Assembly (NCBI GenBank): GCA_027012135.1 | Contig: JALUZF010000186.1 | Span: 1 to 59,831 of the forward strand | From: Gammaproteobacteria bacterium | GTDB taxonomy: Bacteria > Pseudomonadota > Gammaproteobacteria > GRL18 | DNA: 59,831 nt | Direction of reading: 5' to 3' | Part shown: one piece after another, positions 16,851 through 24,451 of the stretch | Layout: each line of letters begins with the position of its first letter | Position numbering within the stretch: the first letter of the stretch is position 1 | Program-made: the position numbers and the translations under genes | The notes under the pieces: generated by a model | Database searches by the model: none | Told to the model about the DNA's origin: nothing | The model's input: the letters and a program-made list of their open reading frames with translations, nothing else

Positions 16851-17477
16851 ATGACTATTTATAAAAAACAATTATCTCGTATCGTTTCCGGTCTGGTTTT
16901 AACGGGCAGTCTTTTTACGGCTGGAAGCACTATGGCTCAGCTCTTTCCACCCCCAGCAGATCAGGTTGTTGATTTAAATCGTGGTGCCAAAGTCTGGGCT
17001 AATACCTGTACACGCTGCCATAACCTGAGGGAACCCTCTGAATTTTCGGATTATGAATGGAAAGCCATTATTACCCATATGCGGATCAGGGCCGGCCTGA
17101 CCGGTAGAGATGCCCGGGACATTGCGGCTTTTATTATGGCCTCCAATGATCCGGTTCTGCCTGCTGATAATGTCTCTGAGTCAGCTTCTGATTCCATTCC
17201 CGATTCCGGTATGTCTGGTGAACAGATATTTAAATCTACCTGTATTAGTTGTCATGGCGCCAATGGCAAGGGTGTTATTCCTGGAGTGCCGGACTTTACC
17301 GAAGCAGGCGGACGTCTGACTAAGTCTGATGATATTCTGTTTAAAAATATCCGGGACGGCTTTCAAACGCCTGGAAATGCTATGGTTATGCCGCCAAGAG
17401 GGGGGAATCCAAAGTTGAGTGATAAGGATCTGAAAGCAGTGCTAAAGTATCTGCTTAGTCTGTTTGGTACCAAATAG
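16851..17477 (+). CDS. periplasmic di-haem cytochrome c
   Basis: A 208-residue exported electron carrier with a signal peptide (cleavage after TMA near residue 29) and two haem c motifs, CTRCH (53-57) and CISCH (about 131-135). The second domain has the usual NGKGVIPGVPDF and VMPPRGG segments with a Met ligand. The two halves are separated by a Ser/Asp-rich linker. Start 16851 is chosen because AGGA (16841-16844) is six bases upstream, whereas it touches the ATG at 16845. Its tight linkage to the porin suggests periplasmic electron transfer connected to an outer-membrane process (inference). Confidence 0.87.
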   Translation: MTIYKKQLSRIVSGLVLTGSLFTAGSTMAQLFPPPADQVVDLNRGAKVWANTCTRCHNLREPSEFSDYEWKAIITHMRIRAGLTGRDARDIAAFIMASNDPVLPADNVSESASDSIPDSGMSGEQIFKSTCISCHGANGKGVIPGVPDFTEAGGRLTKSDDILFKNIRDGFQTPGNAMVMPPRGGNPKLSDKDLKAVLKYLLSLFGTK

Positions 17478-17488
17478 CGTAAATTTAA

Positions 17489-17530
17489 CGGAAATACCGG
17501 TATTATACGGGTATTTCCGGTTTGTTTTTT
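17489..17530 (+). terminator. rho-independent terminator after the porin-cytochrome operon
   Basis: Stem CGGAAATACC (17489-17498) with GGTATTTCCG (17510-17519), followed by a T-rich tail 17521-17530. Confidence 0.85.
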
Positions 17531-17585
17531 AGAATTATTTGGTACATACTCATTATAGATTCAGATGAATGCGTGGTAATCATTT

Positions 17586-18269
17586 GTGAAAAAAAAACTA
17601 AAACAGTTAAAACTAAGGCAATTAAAAAAAGTCTTTTCGTTTCATCTTCCCCTGGTACTGAGTTTTCATGTATTTCCAGTTCACACCGTTATTGCCAGTA
17701 AAAATGATTTCCTGTTGGCTGAAGCTAATCAGAAAATAAATTTCAGCTTTGATATTTCGACTACTCAACGTTTTAATGAGTGGGAAAAACTGATGTTCCA
17801 TAGTCAGGGTATGAGTGATACTGAAAAGCTGGTTCTGGTGAATAATTTTTTTAATAAAATGCAATGGCTTGAGGATGACAAGGTCTGGAATAAAAAGGAT
17901 TACTGGGCAACCCCTATAGAAAGTTTAATTAAAAATGCCGGGGACTGTGAGGATTTTTCAATTGCCAAGTATTATACCTTACTGGCAATGGATATACCCG
18001 TTGAACAATTGCGATTAACCTATGTTGTGCTGGATAACCACCAGGGCCACATGGTATTGTTTTATTTCCCGGGAAATAGACAGGCTCCACTGGTTCTGGA
18101 TAATCTTAACAAAAAAATATTAAGTAAATCCCAACGGCCGGATATTAAATATATGTTCAGTTTTAATGATACCGGACTCTGGCTTAAGGGTAATAATACA
18201 TCGGTTCCGGATAATGAAAATATTATCCGTCAATGGACAGAAATGGTAGAACGAATCAAAAAACAATAA
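17586..18269 (+). CDS. LapG-like transglutaminase-fold cysteine protease
   Basis: A 227-residue protein of the BTLCP family (PF06035) with an N-terminal hydrophobic export segment (about 16-38). The catalytic residues are visible: Cys in AGDCEDFS (about 119), His in QGHMVLFY and Asp in LVLDN. LapG proteases release large adhesins from the outer membrane under c-di-GMP control through LapD. No adhesin gene or LapD is adjacent, but a GGDEF-EAL gene lies 2 kb downstream. The start is a GTG after a weak ribosome-binding site. Confidence 0.85.
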   Translation: MKKKLKQLKLRQLKKVFSFHLPLVLSFHVFPVHTVIASKNDFLLAEANQKINFSFDISTTQRFNEWEKLMFHSQGMSDTEKLVLVNNFFNKMQWLEDDKVWNKKDYWATPIESLIKNAGDCEDFSIAKYYTLLAMDIPVEQLRLTYVVLDNHQGHMVLFYFPGNRQAPLVLDNLNKKILSKSQRPDIKYMFSFNDTGLWLKGNNTSVPDNENIIRQWTEMVERIKKQ

Positions 18270-18294
18270 TTCAATATTTTAAAAACCTGAAACC

Positions 18295-18714
18295 TCATCC
18301 CTTACTATCAAGTTCCTCAATAATTGGGCAGCCATCCTTACTTCCCCGGCATAGATTCAACAATAAATTCAGTTCATTTTTTAAATGGCTGAGTTCCTCG
18401 ATATGTTCCTCTATCTTGGATAATTTCTGAGCTGTAAGTAAACGGATCTCGTCTTTTACCTGTTGGGGTTCCTGCCGCATCTGTAATAACTGCTGTATTT
18501 CAGACAGGGAAAAATTCATTTTTTTTGCACGAATAATAAATTTTAGAATGGAAATTTCGCTCTGGTAATAACAGCGTCGACCGGATTCATTTTTGGCCAC
18601 TGTGGGTAATAAGCCGCATTTTTCATAATAACGCAGAGTATCTGCTGTTAATGACAAAAGCCTGGCGGTATCGCCAATGCTCAGTGGATATTTGACCGGT
18701 TTGTCCTGAATCAT
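18295..18714 (-). CDS. MerR-family metal-responsive regulator
   Basis: A 139-residue activator with an N-terminal MerR helix-turn-helix (SIGDTARLLSLTADTLRYYEKCGLLP), a dimerisation helix and a C-terminal metal loop CRGSKDGCPIIEEL. The Cys-x6-Cys followed by PIIE resembles the metal loop of CueR/CadR/ZntR proteins. The residue aligned with Ser77 of CueR or Cys79 of ZntR appears to be neither, so metal choice is open. It faces a divergent MerR-type promoter at 18757-18788 with no full gene behind it. Confidence 0.85.
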   Translation of the reverse strand: MIQDKPVKYPLSIGDTARLLSLTADTLRYYEKCGLLPTVAKNESGRRCYYQSEISILKFIIRAKKMNFSLSEIQQLLQMRQEPQQVKDEIRLLTAQKLSKIEEHIEELSHLKNELNLLLNLCRGSKDGCPIIEELDSKG

Positions 18715-18756
18715 TTAAAAATCTCCAGGGAAATATTGCCCTGATTACACATTATT

Positions 18757-18788
18757 TTTACAGGTACAGTTTACCGAGGCTGTACTAA
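18757..18788 (+). promoter_or_regulatory. MerR-type promoter with a 20-bp spacer and dyad operator
   Basis: -35 TTTACA (18757-18762) and -10 TACTAA (18783-18788) are separated by 20 bases, the overlong spacing typical of MerR-activated promoters. The spacer holds an inverted repeat, GTACAG/CTGTAC. It lies 43 bases before the MerR gene and points the other way. Confidence 0.6.
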
Positions 18789-18820
18789 TAGTGTTATCTC
18801 TACTGCTGCAGGAGGACATA

Positions 18821-18838
18821 ATGAGTTTCTCTGTATAA
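18821..18838 (+). other. five-codon ORF (MSFSV) behind the MerR-type promoter
   Basis: ATG AGT TTC TCT GTA TAA with a near-perfect AGGAGG five bases upstream (18810-18815). The stop codon runs into the left arm of the hairpin at 18837. It could be a leader peptide, or the stump of a lost metal-export gene. Too short to confirm. Confidence 0.35.
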
Positions 18839-18875
18839 AAGTATGCTATTACAGGGCGGGAGCATACTTTTAATA
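18837..18875 (+). terminator. hairpin ending the short MerR-driven transcript
   Basis: A perfect 11-bp stem AAAAGTATGCT (18837-18847) with AGCATACTTTT (18861-18871) and a 13-base loop. The U-tract is only four bases then AATAATT, so it is a moderate terminator. It would limit the transcript from the MerR-type promoter to roughly 70-80 bases. Confidence 0.5.
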
Positions 18876-18899
18876 ATTCTCATTTAGACGCAAATACCG

Positions 18900-19070
18900 T
18901 ATCCATTGACCGCACTCCTTGCTGAAGACGCCTTTCTCTTATAATAAAGAGCGCATCCATGGAGGCTTTTCGGCAGCATGACCGCCATGGAAGGCGGGAA
19001 TGCAATAAATGCAGGAGCAATTTATTGTCCCTGCTGCCGAAACTTCATCAAGAAGCACGGTCAATAGATA
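18900..19070. repeat. 171-bp palindromic element, MITE-like or structured RNA
   Basis: Nested inverted repeats fold the whole segment back on itself: outer arms 18900-18929 and 19041-19070 (about 22 of 30 matching, including TTGACCG/CGGTCAA), middle arms TTTCGGCAGCA and TGCTGCCGAAA, and an inner hairpin CAATAAAT/ATTTATTG. Similarity may extend a few bases further out on both sides. A 60-codon frame on the minus strand overlaps it but has no coding character. No target-site duplication is obvious. It occupies much of the 540-bp gene-free region between the MerR and lipoprotein genes. Confidence 0.5.
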
Positions 19071-19254
19071 CTCAGTGTCTATAAATGTAATATTTTTGCA
19101 TATTGAACATATTTTAATCAAAGTATGATCCGGCCCTGTATGCTATTAACCGTTTAGTCAGGTAAAATTGCAGTCCCTGTACTATAATATACACTCAAAG
19201 ACTTTATCTACATATATACATAAATTTTATTAATTATTTATTGTGTGACCTTAT

Positions 19255-20250
19255 ATGAAATCTTCTGTGGTTCGTTTTATTGCAATCGGGCTTTTTTTAA
19301 CACTGCTAATGTCCTGTTCACCTTCATATAAACCGCAAACTGTCACCCTGGCCAGTACGGCAAGTCTGCTGGATTCACTGGTATGGATAGCTAATGAACA
19401 GGGATATTTTAAAGATGAGGGTCTGGAAGTCATATTTCATGTCTATCCATCTGGAAAGCGTGCCCTGATAGGTATGCTGGAAGGTAATGCCGATGTAGTA
19501 ACAACGGCTGATGTTCCTTTTATGGCCCAATTGTACAAACATCCTGATCTGCGCGTTATTGCTACAGTAGGCAGTGCCGATGATGAACTGAAAATTATAA
19601 CCAGAACTGACCGTGGAATTGTAAAACCTGATGATCTGAAAGGTAAAACCATTGCCACACAGGAAGCTTCAGCAGTGCATTTTTTTTTACATCTGTATTT
19701 GTTACAGCACTATATCAGTGACGATGATGTAAAAGTCCTGTTTATGAAAGCTGAGGATCTGCCGGTAGCCCTGGCTAATGGTAGTATAGACGCCATGAGT
19801 CTGCGCGAACCCTTTATTACTAAAGCTTCTAAATTACTTAATGGTCAGATCCAGGTATTCTCAGAGCCTGCCTTATATCGAAAAACCTATAACCTGGTAG
19901 CCAGAAACTCATATATTCTGCAGCATCCCGATATTATAGACAAGCTGCTTAAAGCTCTGTTAAAAGCAGAGCACTTTGTTGAAGTTAATCCGGAACAGGC
20001 CAAGCAGGTTATGGCCAGGCTGCTTAAAACCGATAAAAACAGCGTTGATCACTTGTGGAACAATTTTGTCCTGAAGGTGGTACTGGAACAGGATTTTTTA
20101 CTGCAGTTACAATTGCAGGAACAATGGTTAAAACACATCAGTATGGGTAATGATGAGCCTTTACCATTATTCGAGTCATTATCCCTGGAACCGTTAACCA
20201 GGGTGGCACCGGAACGGGTCGGACTTAAGCCAGACACTGACGGAAGCTGA
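19255..20250 (+). CDS. NMT1/SsuA-like solute-binding lipoprotein
   Basis: A 331-residue periplasmic binding protein of the NMT1/THI5-like (ABC-type nitrate/sulfonate/taurine) fold. It has a lipobox LLMSC with lipidated Cys 21, then VTLASTASLLDSLVWIANEQGYF and GNADVVTTADVPF, which are typical of this family. No permease or ATPase genes follow. Instead a c-di-GMP enzyme gene starts five bases after its stop, so it more likely senses a ligand for that enzyme than feeds a transporter. The ligand is unknown. A TATAAT (19183-19188) lies upstream without a convincing -35. Confidence 0.85.
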   Translation: MKSSVVRFIAIGLFLTLLMSCSPSYKPQTVTLASTASLLDSLVWIANEQGYFKDEGLEVIFHVYPSGKRALIGMLEGNADVVTTADVPFMAQLYKHPDLRVIATVGSADDELKIITRTDRGIVKPDDLKGKTIATQEASAVHFFLHLYLLQHYISDDDVKVLFMKAEDLPVALANGSIDAMSLREPFITKASKLLNGQIQVFSEPALYRKTYNLVARNSYILQHPDIIDKLLKALLKAEHFVEVNPEQAKQVMARLLKTDKNSVDHLWNNFVLKVVLEQDFLLQLQLQEQWLKHISMGNDEPLPLFESLSLEPLTRVAPERVGLKPDTDGS

Positions 20251-20255
20251 TAAAA

Positions 20256-22391
20256 ATGACGATACTGCGCAGCTTGCTGTCACTAATCAGCCTTATTCTA
20301 TTAATGAATCTGATCAATGGATATCTGGTTTATCGTCAGTTCAGCAGCATTGAACAATCGCTTGACAGAGATCAGTTTCTGGGTGAATTACTTAAAAATG
20401 AAACCCGTATGCAGTTGCTGGCCAGTAATTATTTAAATACTCAGAGTCAGCAGCATTATTCCCAGTACAGACAGGTACTTAAAGATATTCAGGCACAGAT
20501 TAATTCGGCTGAACGGATTTTTAAAAACTCTCCCAGTATCCAGAAAATTCATTTAATTAAAACCAAGCTTCACCAGGCCCGAATAATTTTAAAAAAATAT
20601 CAGTATAACCAGCAGCAATACCAGTTATTTTTACAGCAAAAACAGACAGATAAGCTGAATATGGCTGCTGAACTGGAATCCCAGCTACGTTCACAGCTGC
20701 TGATCGTTTACCAGGAAATAGTAGTACAGACACTCCGTTTACGCTCCTTTGAACAGCAGGAGAAATATGACCGTGCTCAAAATGACATGGTTAAAATGTT
20801 TTCCCTGCTGGTACTTATCTTTTTAATAGTCAGTTTCTTTTCCTATCTTATTTATCGCCGGGTTTCCAGTCGTATAGCCTATATTTCTAAAGCAGCAAGA
20901 CGTCTTGGAGAAGGAGATTTAAAAGTCCGAATAAGAAGTGATGATAATGATGATATGAGTTATCTGATCCGTACCTTTAATTACATGGCGTCCAGACTGG
21001 AACAGGCTGAACAGGAAAATCAGAAAATGCTTAATGCGGCTGAGCGGCAGGCTTATCATGATGCTTTAACTGGTCTACCGAATCGGCGTTATATGATTGA
21101 GAAGCTGGATAATGAGCTTTCCAGGGCTAACAGGCATAAATTTAAAGGGGCGCTTATTTTTATTGATCTGGACAATTTTAAAGGACTCAACGATTCCATG
21201 GGACATCCAGCCGGAGACAAACTGCTTAGGGATGTTTCCCGGCGTATGATTTCCCAGATCCGATCGGAAGACACCCTTGCCAGAATGGGGGGGGATGAGT
21301 TTGTATTGCTGCTGCCTGAGCTGGAGCATTCTGCAGTGCAGACAGCGTTTAAAGCCGAACAGATTGCTGAAAAAATCAGAGCATCCATTATTATTCCCTA
21401 TGATCTGTCCGGCGCCGAGTTTACTGTAACGGCTTCCCTGGGTATCTGTATTTTTCCTGATGACGGCACCACCAGTGAAGAATTACTCAGGCATTCAGAT
21501 ATTGCCATGTATCAATCCAAAAAACATGGTCGAAACTGCATTACTTTTTATTCTTCCGAAATGCAGGATAATATTAATGTCCGGGAAAAAATGAAAGCTC
21601 TGCTGTCCAGGGCTATTAATAATAATCAGCTGGAAACCTGGTACCAGGTTAAAGTGAACCAGAATGGTAATATTGTCGGTGCCGAGGTGCTGGCTCGCTG
21701 GCAGGATGCCGAGCAGGGCTGGATATCACCGGAACGATTTATACCTATAGCGGAACAAAATGCTCTGATTATTCCTCTGGGTAAATGGCTTATTAAGCAT
21801 GTGACTAAAACGGTAATACGCTGGAATACCCTGGGTCTGTGTCAACAGTTAAAGCATCTCTCCATTAATATCAGTCCGGAACAGTTTTATGACTCCGAAT
21901 TAATTGATCTACTCATTACCATGGGTAGAACCTTTGAACAGCATTCAATGCAACTGGTGGTTGAAATTACCGAAGGAGTCTTATTAAGTAATACCTTTGA
22001 AGTCATACAGTCCATGGCCTTATTAAAAAAGAACAATATTATTGTTTCCATTGATGATTTTGGTACCGGTTATTCATCAATGGCTTATCTTAAGCGCCTT
22101 GAACCCAGAGAGATTAAGATTGACCGGTCATTTATTTTTAATATTCACAATGATAAAGATAACCAGGTTATTGTTGAAACCATTTTTTCCATAGCAGAAC
22201 ATTTTAAGATGCAGGTGGTGGCTGAAGGGGTCGAATCTGAGGCGGAGCTGAATTTTCTAAAACTGAAAAAATGTCACCTTTTTCAGGGCTATTATTTCAG
22301 TAAACCCCTGCCTGAAGATGATTTTCTGGTATTCCTGGAAAAAGGCTGCAGCAGAGCAGAACCTGAAGATACTTATAATAATGTAGACTAA
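20256..22391 (+). CDS. membrane HAMP-GGDEF-EAL c-di-GMP signalling protein
   Basis: A 711-residue inner-membrane protein with TM1 at about 4-24, a helical periplasmic domain (about 25-180), TM2 (about 185-205), HAMP (about 205-260), GGDEF (about 265-435) and EAL (about 450-700). The cyclase motif GGDEF (about 345) is intact, with an inhibitory-site RSED five residues before it. The EAL domain keeps EVLAR, DDFGTGYSS and VVAEGVES, so both activities look possible. It forms a two-gene operon with the lipoprotein (five-base gap), which suggests that the binding protein controls its periplasmic domain. Confidence 0.9.
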   Translation: MTILRSLLSLISLILLMNLINGYLVYRQFSSIEQSLDRDQFLGELLKNETRMQLLASNYLNTQSQQHYSQYRQVLKDIQAQINSAERIFKNSPSIQKIHLIKTKLHQARIILKKYQYNQQQYQLFLQQKQTDKLNMAAELESQLRSQLLIVYQEIVVQTLRLRSFEQQEKYDRAQNDMVKMFSLLVLIFLIVSFFSYLIYRRVSSRIAYISKAARRLGEGDLKVRIRSDDNDDMSYLIRTFNYMASRLEQAEQENQKMLNAAERQAYHDALTGLPNRRYMIEKLDNELSRANRHKFKGALIFIDLDNFKGLNDSMGHPAGDKLLRDVSRRMISQIRSEDTLARMGGDEFVLLLPELEHSAVQTAFKAEQIAEKIRASIIIPYDLSGAEFTVTASLGICIFPDDGTTSEELLRHSDIAMYQSKKHGRNCITFYSSEMQDNINVREKMKALLSRAINNNQLETWYQVKVNQNGNIVGAEVLARWQDAEQGWISPERFIPIAEQNALIIPLGKWLIKHVTKTVIRWNTLGLCQQLKHLSINISPEQFYDSELIDLLITMGRTFEQHSMQLVVEITEGVLLSNTFEVIQSMALLKKNNIIVSIDDFGTGYSSMAYLKRLEPREIKIDRSFIFNIHNDKDNQVIVETIFSIAEHFKMQVVAEGVESEAELNFLKLKKCHLFQGYYFSKPLPEDDFLVFLEKGCSRAEPEDTYNNVD

Positions 22392-22431
22392 ATGGGTTAA
22401 AAACCATTCTGGGCTATCCTCGTACACCAGG

Positions 22432-22459
22432 TTGAATAAAAAAACCAACTTGCGTATAA
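22432..22459 (+). promoter_or_regulatory. sigma70-type promoter of the czc-like operon
   Basis: TTGAAT (22432-22437), 16 bases, TATAAT (22454-22459), 36 bases before the first gene. None of the copper-cluster palindromes is present here. Confidence 0.5.
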
Positions 22460-22495
22460 TCCAGAAATCTAATGCAATTGCTGTAAATATTTGAA

Positions 22496-22861
22496 ATGTT
22501 GAAGAAATTAATTTCTTTATTATTATTCCTGTTCCTTTCCCAAAGTGTGCTGGCCAGTTTTGACCTGCATCCGCATACAACAGCTCATAATAAAACAATT
22601 GATATCGTCAAGCATTATAACGATTCTTATGTGATTGAAAGCAGTTTTTGCCAGAACACTTCTACTCAGCTGCAGTCCCAGTCTGATGACGGCAGTAATA
22701 ATTTCCATCACCATGAGTGTCACGGCCATACATCCAGCATCACTTTTAGCAGCTTTCCACTGGATAATGTTCAGTATGAGCCTGTTTATATTCGTTTTGC
22801 CTATCTCTTAAACGATTATTTTATTACCCTTACTTCTCCACAAAGACCCCCAATAAGATAG
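22496..22861 (+). CDS. CzcI-like small exported His/Cys protein
   Basis: A 121-residue protein with a signal peptide (cleavage near VLA, residue 20), a central His/Cys cluster (FHHHECHGH) and a C-terminal SPQRPPIR. Similar small exported proteins with a Cys/His cluster and a final RP segment precede czc-type operons and are called CzcI; their role is thought to be regulatory or metal-binding. The match is by layout, not a strong motif. The start is inferred from the signal peptide because the ribosome-binding site is weak. Confidence 0.6.
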   Translation: MLKKLISLLLFLFLSQSVLASFDLHPHTTAHNKTIDIVKHYNDSYVIESSFCQNTSTQLQSQSDDGSNNFHHHECHGHTSSITFSSFPLDNVQYEPVYIRFAYLLNDYFITLTSPQRPPIR

Positions 22862-23073
22862 ATTTCATACAATTAGATCTATCCTTTTATCTGGCAGAAT
22901 CTGTACGTTCAAAATGTATAGCAAACTGGTATGAAACCTGTTTTCATTACCTGATCCTTCTGCTTAAAACTTCGCCAGAAAAACTGTTCCCAGGGTAGAT
23001 CCGATCAGTCGTATTTTTCGTCTGTAGCATCAAGATCTGTTTTAAATTTTATATTAACTATTCAGGAACAACT

Positions 23074-24363
23074 ATGAATAAACGATTTTCAGGTATTTTA
23101 ACCCTGCCCGTACTAATAGGTGGCCTGGCTCTGCCTGCATTCTTACCGGCAGGTGTATCCCCCGATCCAGTCAGTGCTACAACTGCAAGCTCTCATACAC
23201 AGCAGAACAGCAGCCAGTGGGCCAGGTGGTTATTAACCCAGGTTCAGTCACTACCGTCATTTCAGGCACTTGAAAAGTCAACTCTGGTGGCAGAGCAGCA
23301 GAAACTGGCATTGGAACAACCTGTCTATAACCCTGAAGTCGGTGCTACTTATATCGACAGGGAAAATGGTGATGAAGAATACGACTTCATTTTGTCACAA
23401 ACTATTGACCTGTTTGACAAACGTTCTGCCAATGCGGGTCTGGGACAGGTTGAATATGAGATGGCTGAATTAAACAAATTAATGGCAACAGAAAACCGCC
23501 TGGCTGAAGCCCTGATGGCTTTTATTGAATATTCCATGTCCAGAAAGCTGCTGGATGTATCCAGCAGCCAGGAAAAATTACTTACCCGCTTATCCGCTGA
23601 TCTGTCACGCAGAGAAAAAGCCGGAGATGTAGGGCGTGTTGATGCTGAAATGGCTTATCTTTCATTGTCTCAGAATTTACAGCAGATAAGTCTGACGGAG
23701 ATCCGTTTCCGTAAGGCAAAAGCCCGTTTAAAACAGGCCATTAACAGCTCCAGCCTGAAGTTTACACCGGACAATTCTGTCTGGCTGAACAAGATTGACG
23801 CCAAAGCACTGGCAGAGAGTCTGGATAATGGTTTTCGGATCAAACAGGCACAGAAGCAACTGGAACAAGCACAGTCTCAGTCTAATATTGCCAGGCTGAA
23901 TAAGAAGGTTAATCCAACCATAGGCTTAGGTGCAGGCCGTGATTCTGGTGACGATACGATTACTTTTGAAATATCAGTTCCACTGAATATAAGAAATAAT
24001 TTTTCTGCTCAATACAATGCGGCCCTGCATAAGGTCAATCAAAGTGAATTTGAACTGGAAGAACAGAAGCGGCGTCTTAAAAATGATATGGAACAGAGTT
24101 ATAACAACTACCTTCAGCTTAAAACTCGTGTTGTTAACTGGCAGAAACTAACCGCCAATCGCCTGAGTAATAGCCAGACCCTGTTAAACCGGCAATGGCA
24201 AAGCGGTGATATTTCCACCTCAGATTACCTGTTTGCCTTAAGACAGCGAACTGATGCCCTGATATCCACCATTGAACTGAATGGAGAAATGCAGAAGGCA
24301 TGGGTTGAGTGGTTACAGGCATCCAGTCAGGTACAAAAATGGCTAAGCAGTCTGAGTCATTAA
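23074..24363 (+). CDS. czcC: CzcC-like outer-membrane efflux protein
   Basis: A 429-residue TolC-family protein with a signal sequence (about 1-27) and the paired helical repeats of OEP proteins, including VLISQTIDLFDKR-like spacing around residue 105-120 and KVNPTIGLGAGRDSGDD in the second half. It is the channel of the second RND pump, 88 bp before the adaptor gene. The CzcC label rests on operon order and on the clear difference from the CusC-like protein at 713. Confidence 0.85.
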   Translation: MNKRFSGILTLPVLIGGLALPAFLPAGVSPDPVSATTASSHTQQNSSQWARWLLTQVQSLPSFQALEKSTLVAEQQKLALEQPVYNPEVGATYIDRENGDEEYDFILSQTIDLFDKRSANAGLGQVEYEMAELNKLMATENRLAEALMAFIEYSMSRKLLDVSSSQEKLLTRLSADLSRREKAGDVGRVDAEMAYLSLSQNLQQISLTEIRFRKAKARLKQAINSSSLKFTPDNSVWLNKIDAKALAESLDNGFRIKQAQKQLEQAQSQSNIARLNKKVNPTIGLGAGRDSGDDTITFEISVPLNIRNNFSAQYNAALHKVNQSEFELEEQKRRLKNDMEQSYNNYLQLKTRVVNWQKLTANRLSNSQTLLNRQWQSGDISTSDYLFALRQRTDALISTIELNGEMQKAWVEWLQASSQVQKWLSSLSH

Positions 24364-24451
24364 CGGGTGGTTATTTATTAATGCCTTTGCTAACTAATAA
24401 ATTTTAATATTTTACAGCTTTAATTCAGCTATAAATTACAGAGTAAAAACA

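Noticed and set aside
18939-19121. A 60-codon minus-strand frame in the MerR-lipoprotein gap
   Set aside because: It lies within the palindromic element and its sequence follows the inverted repeats rather than codon structure.
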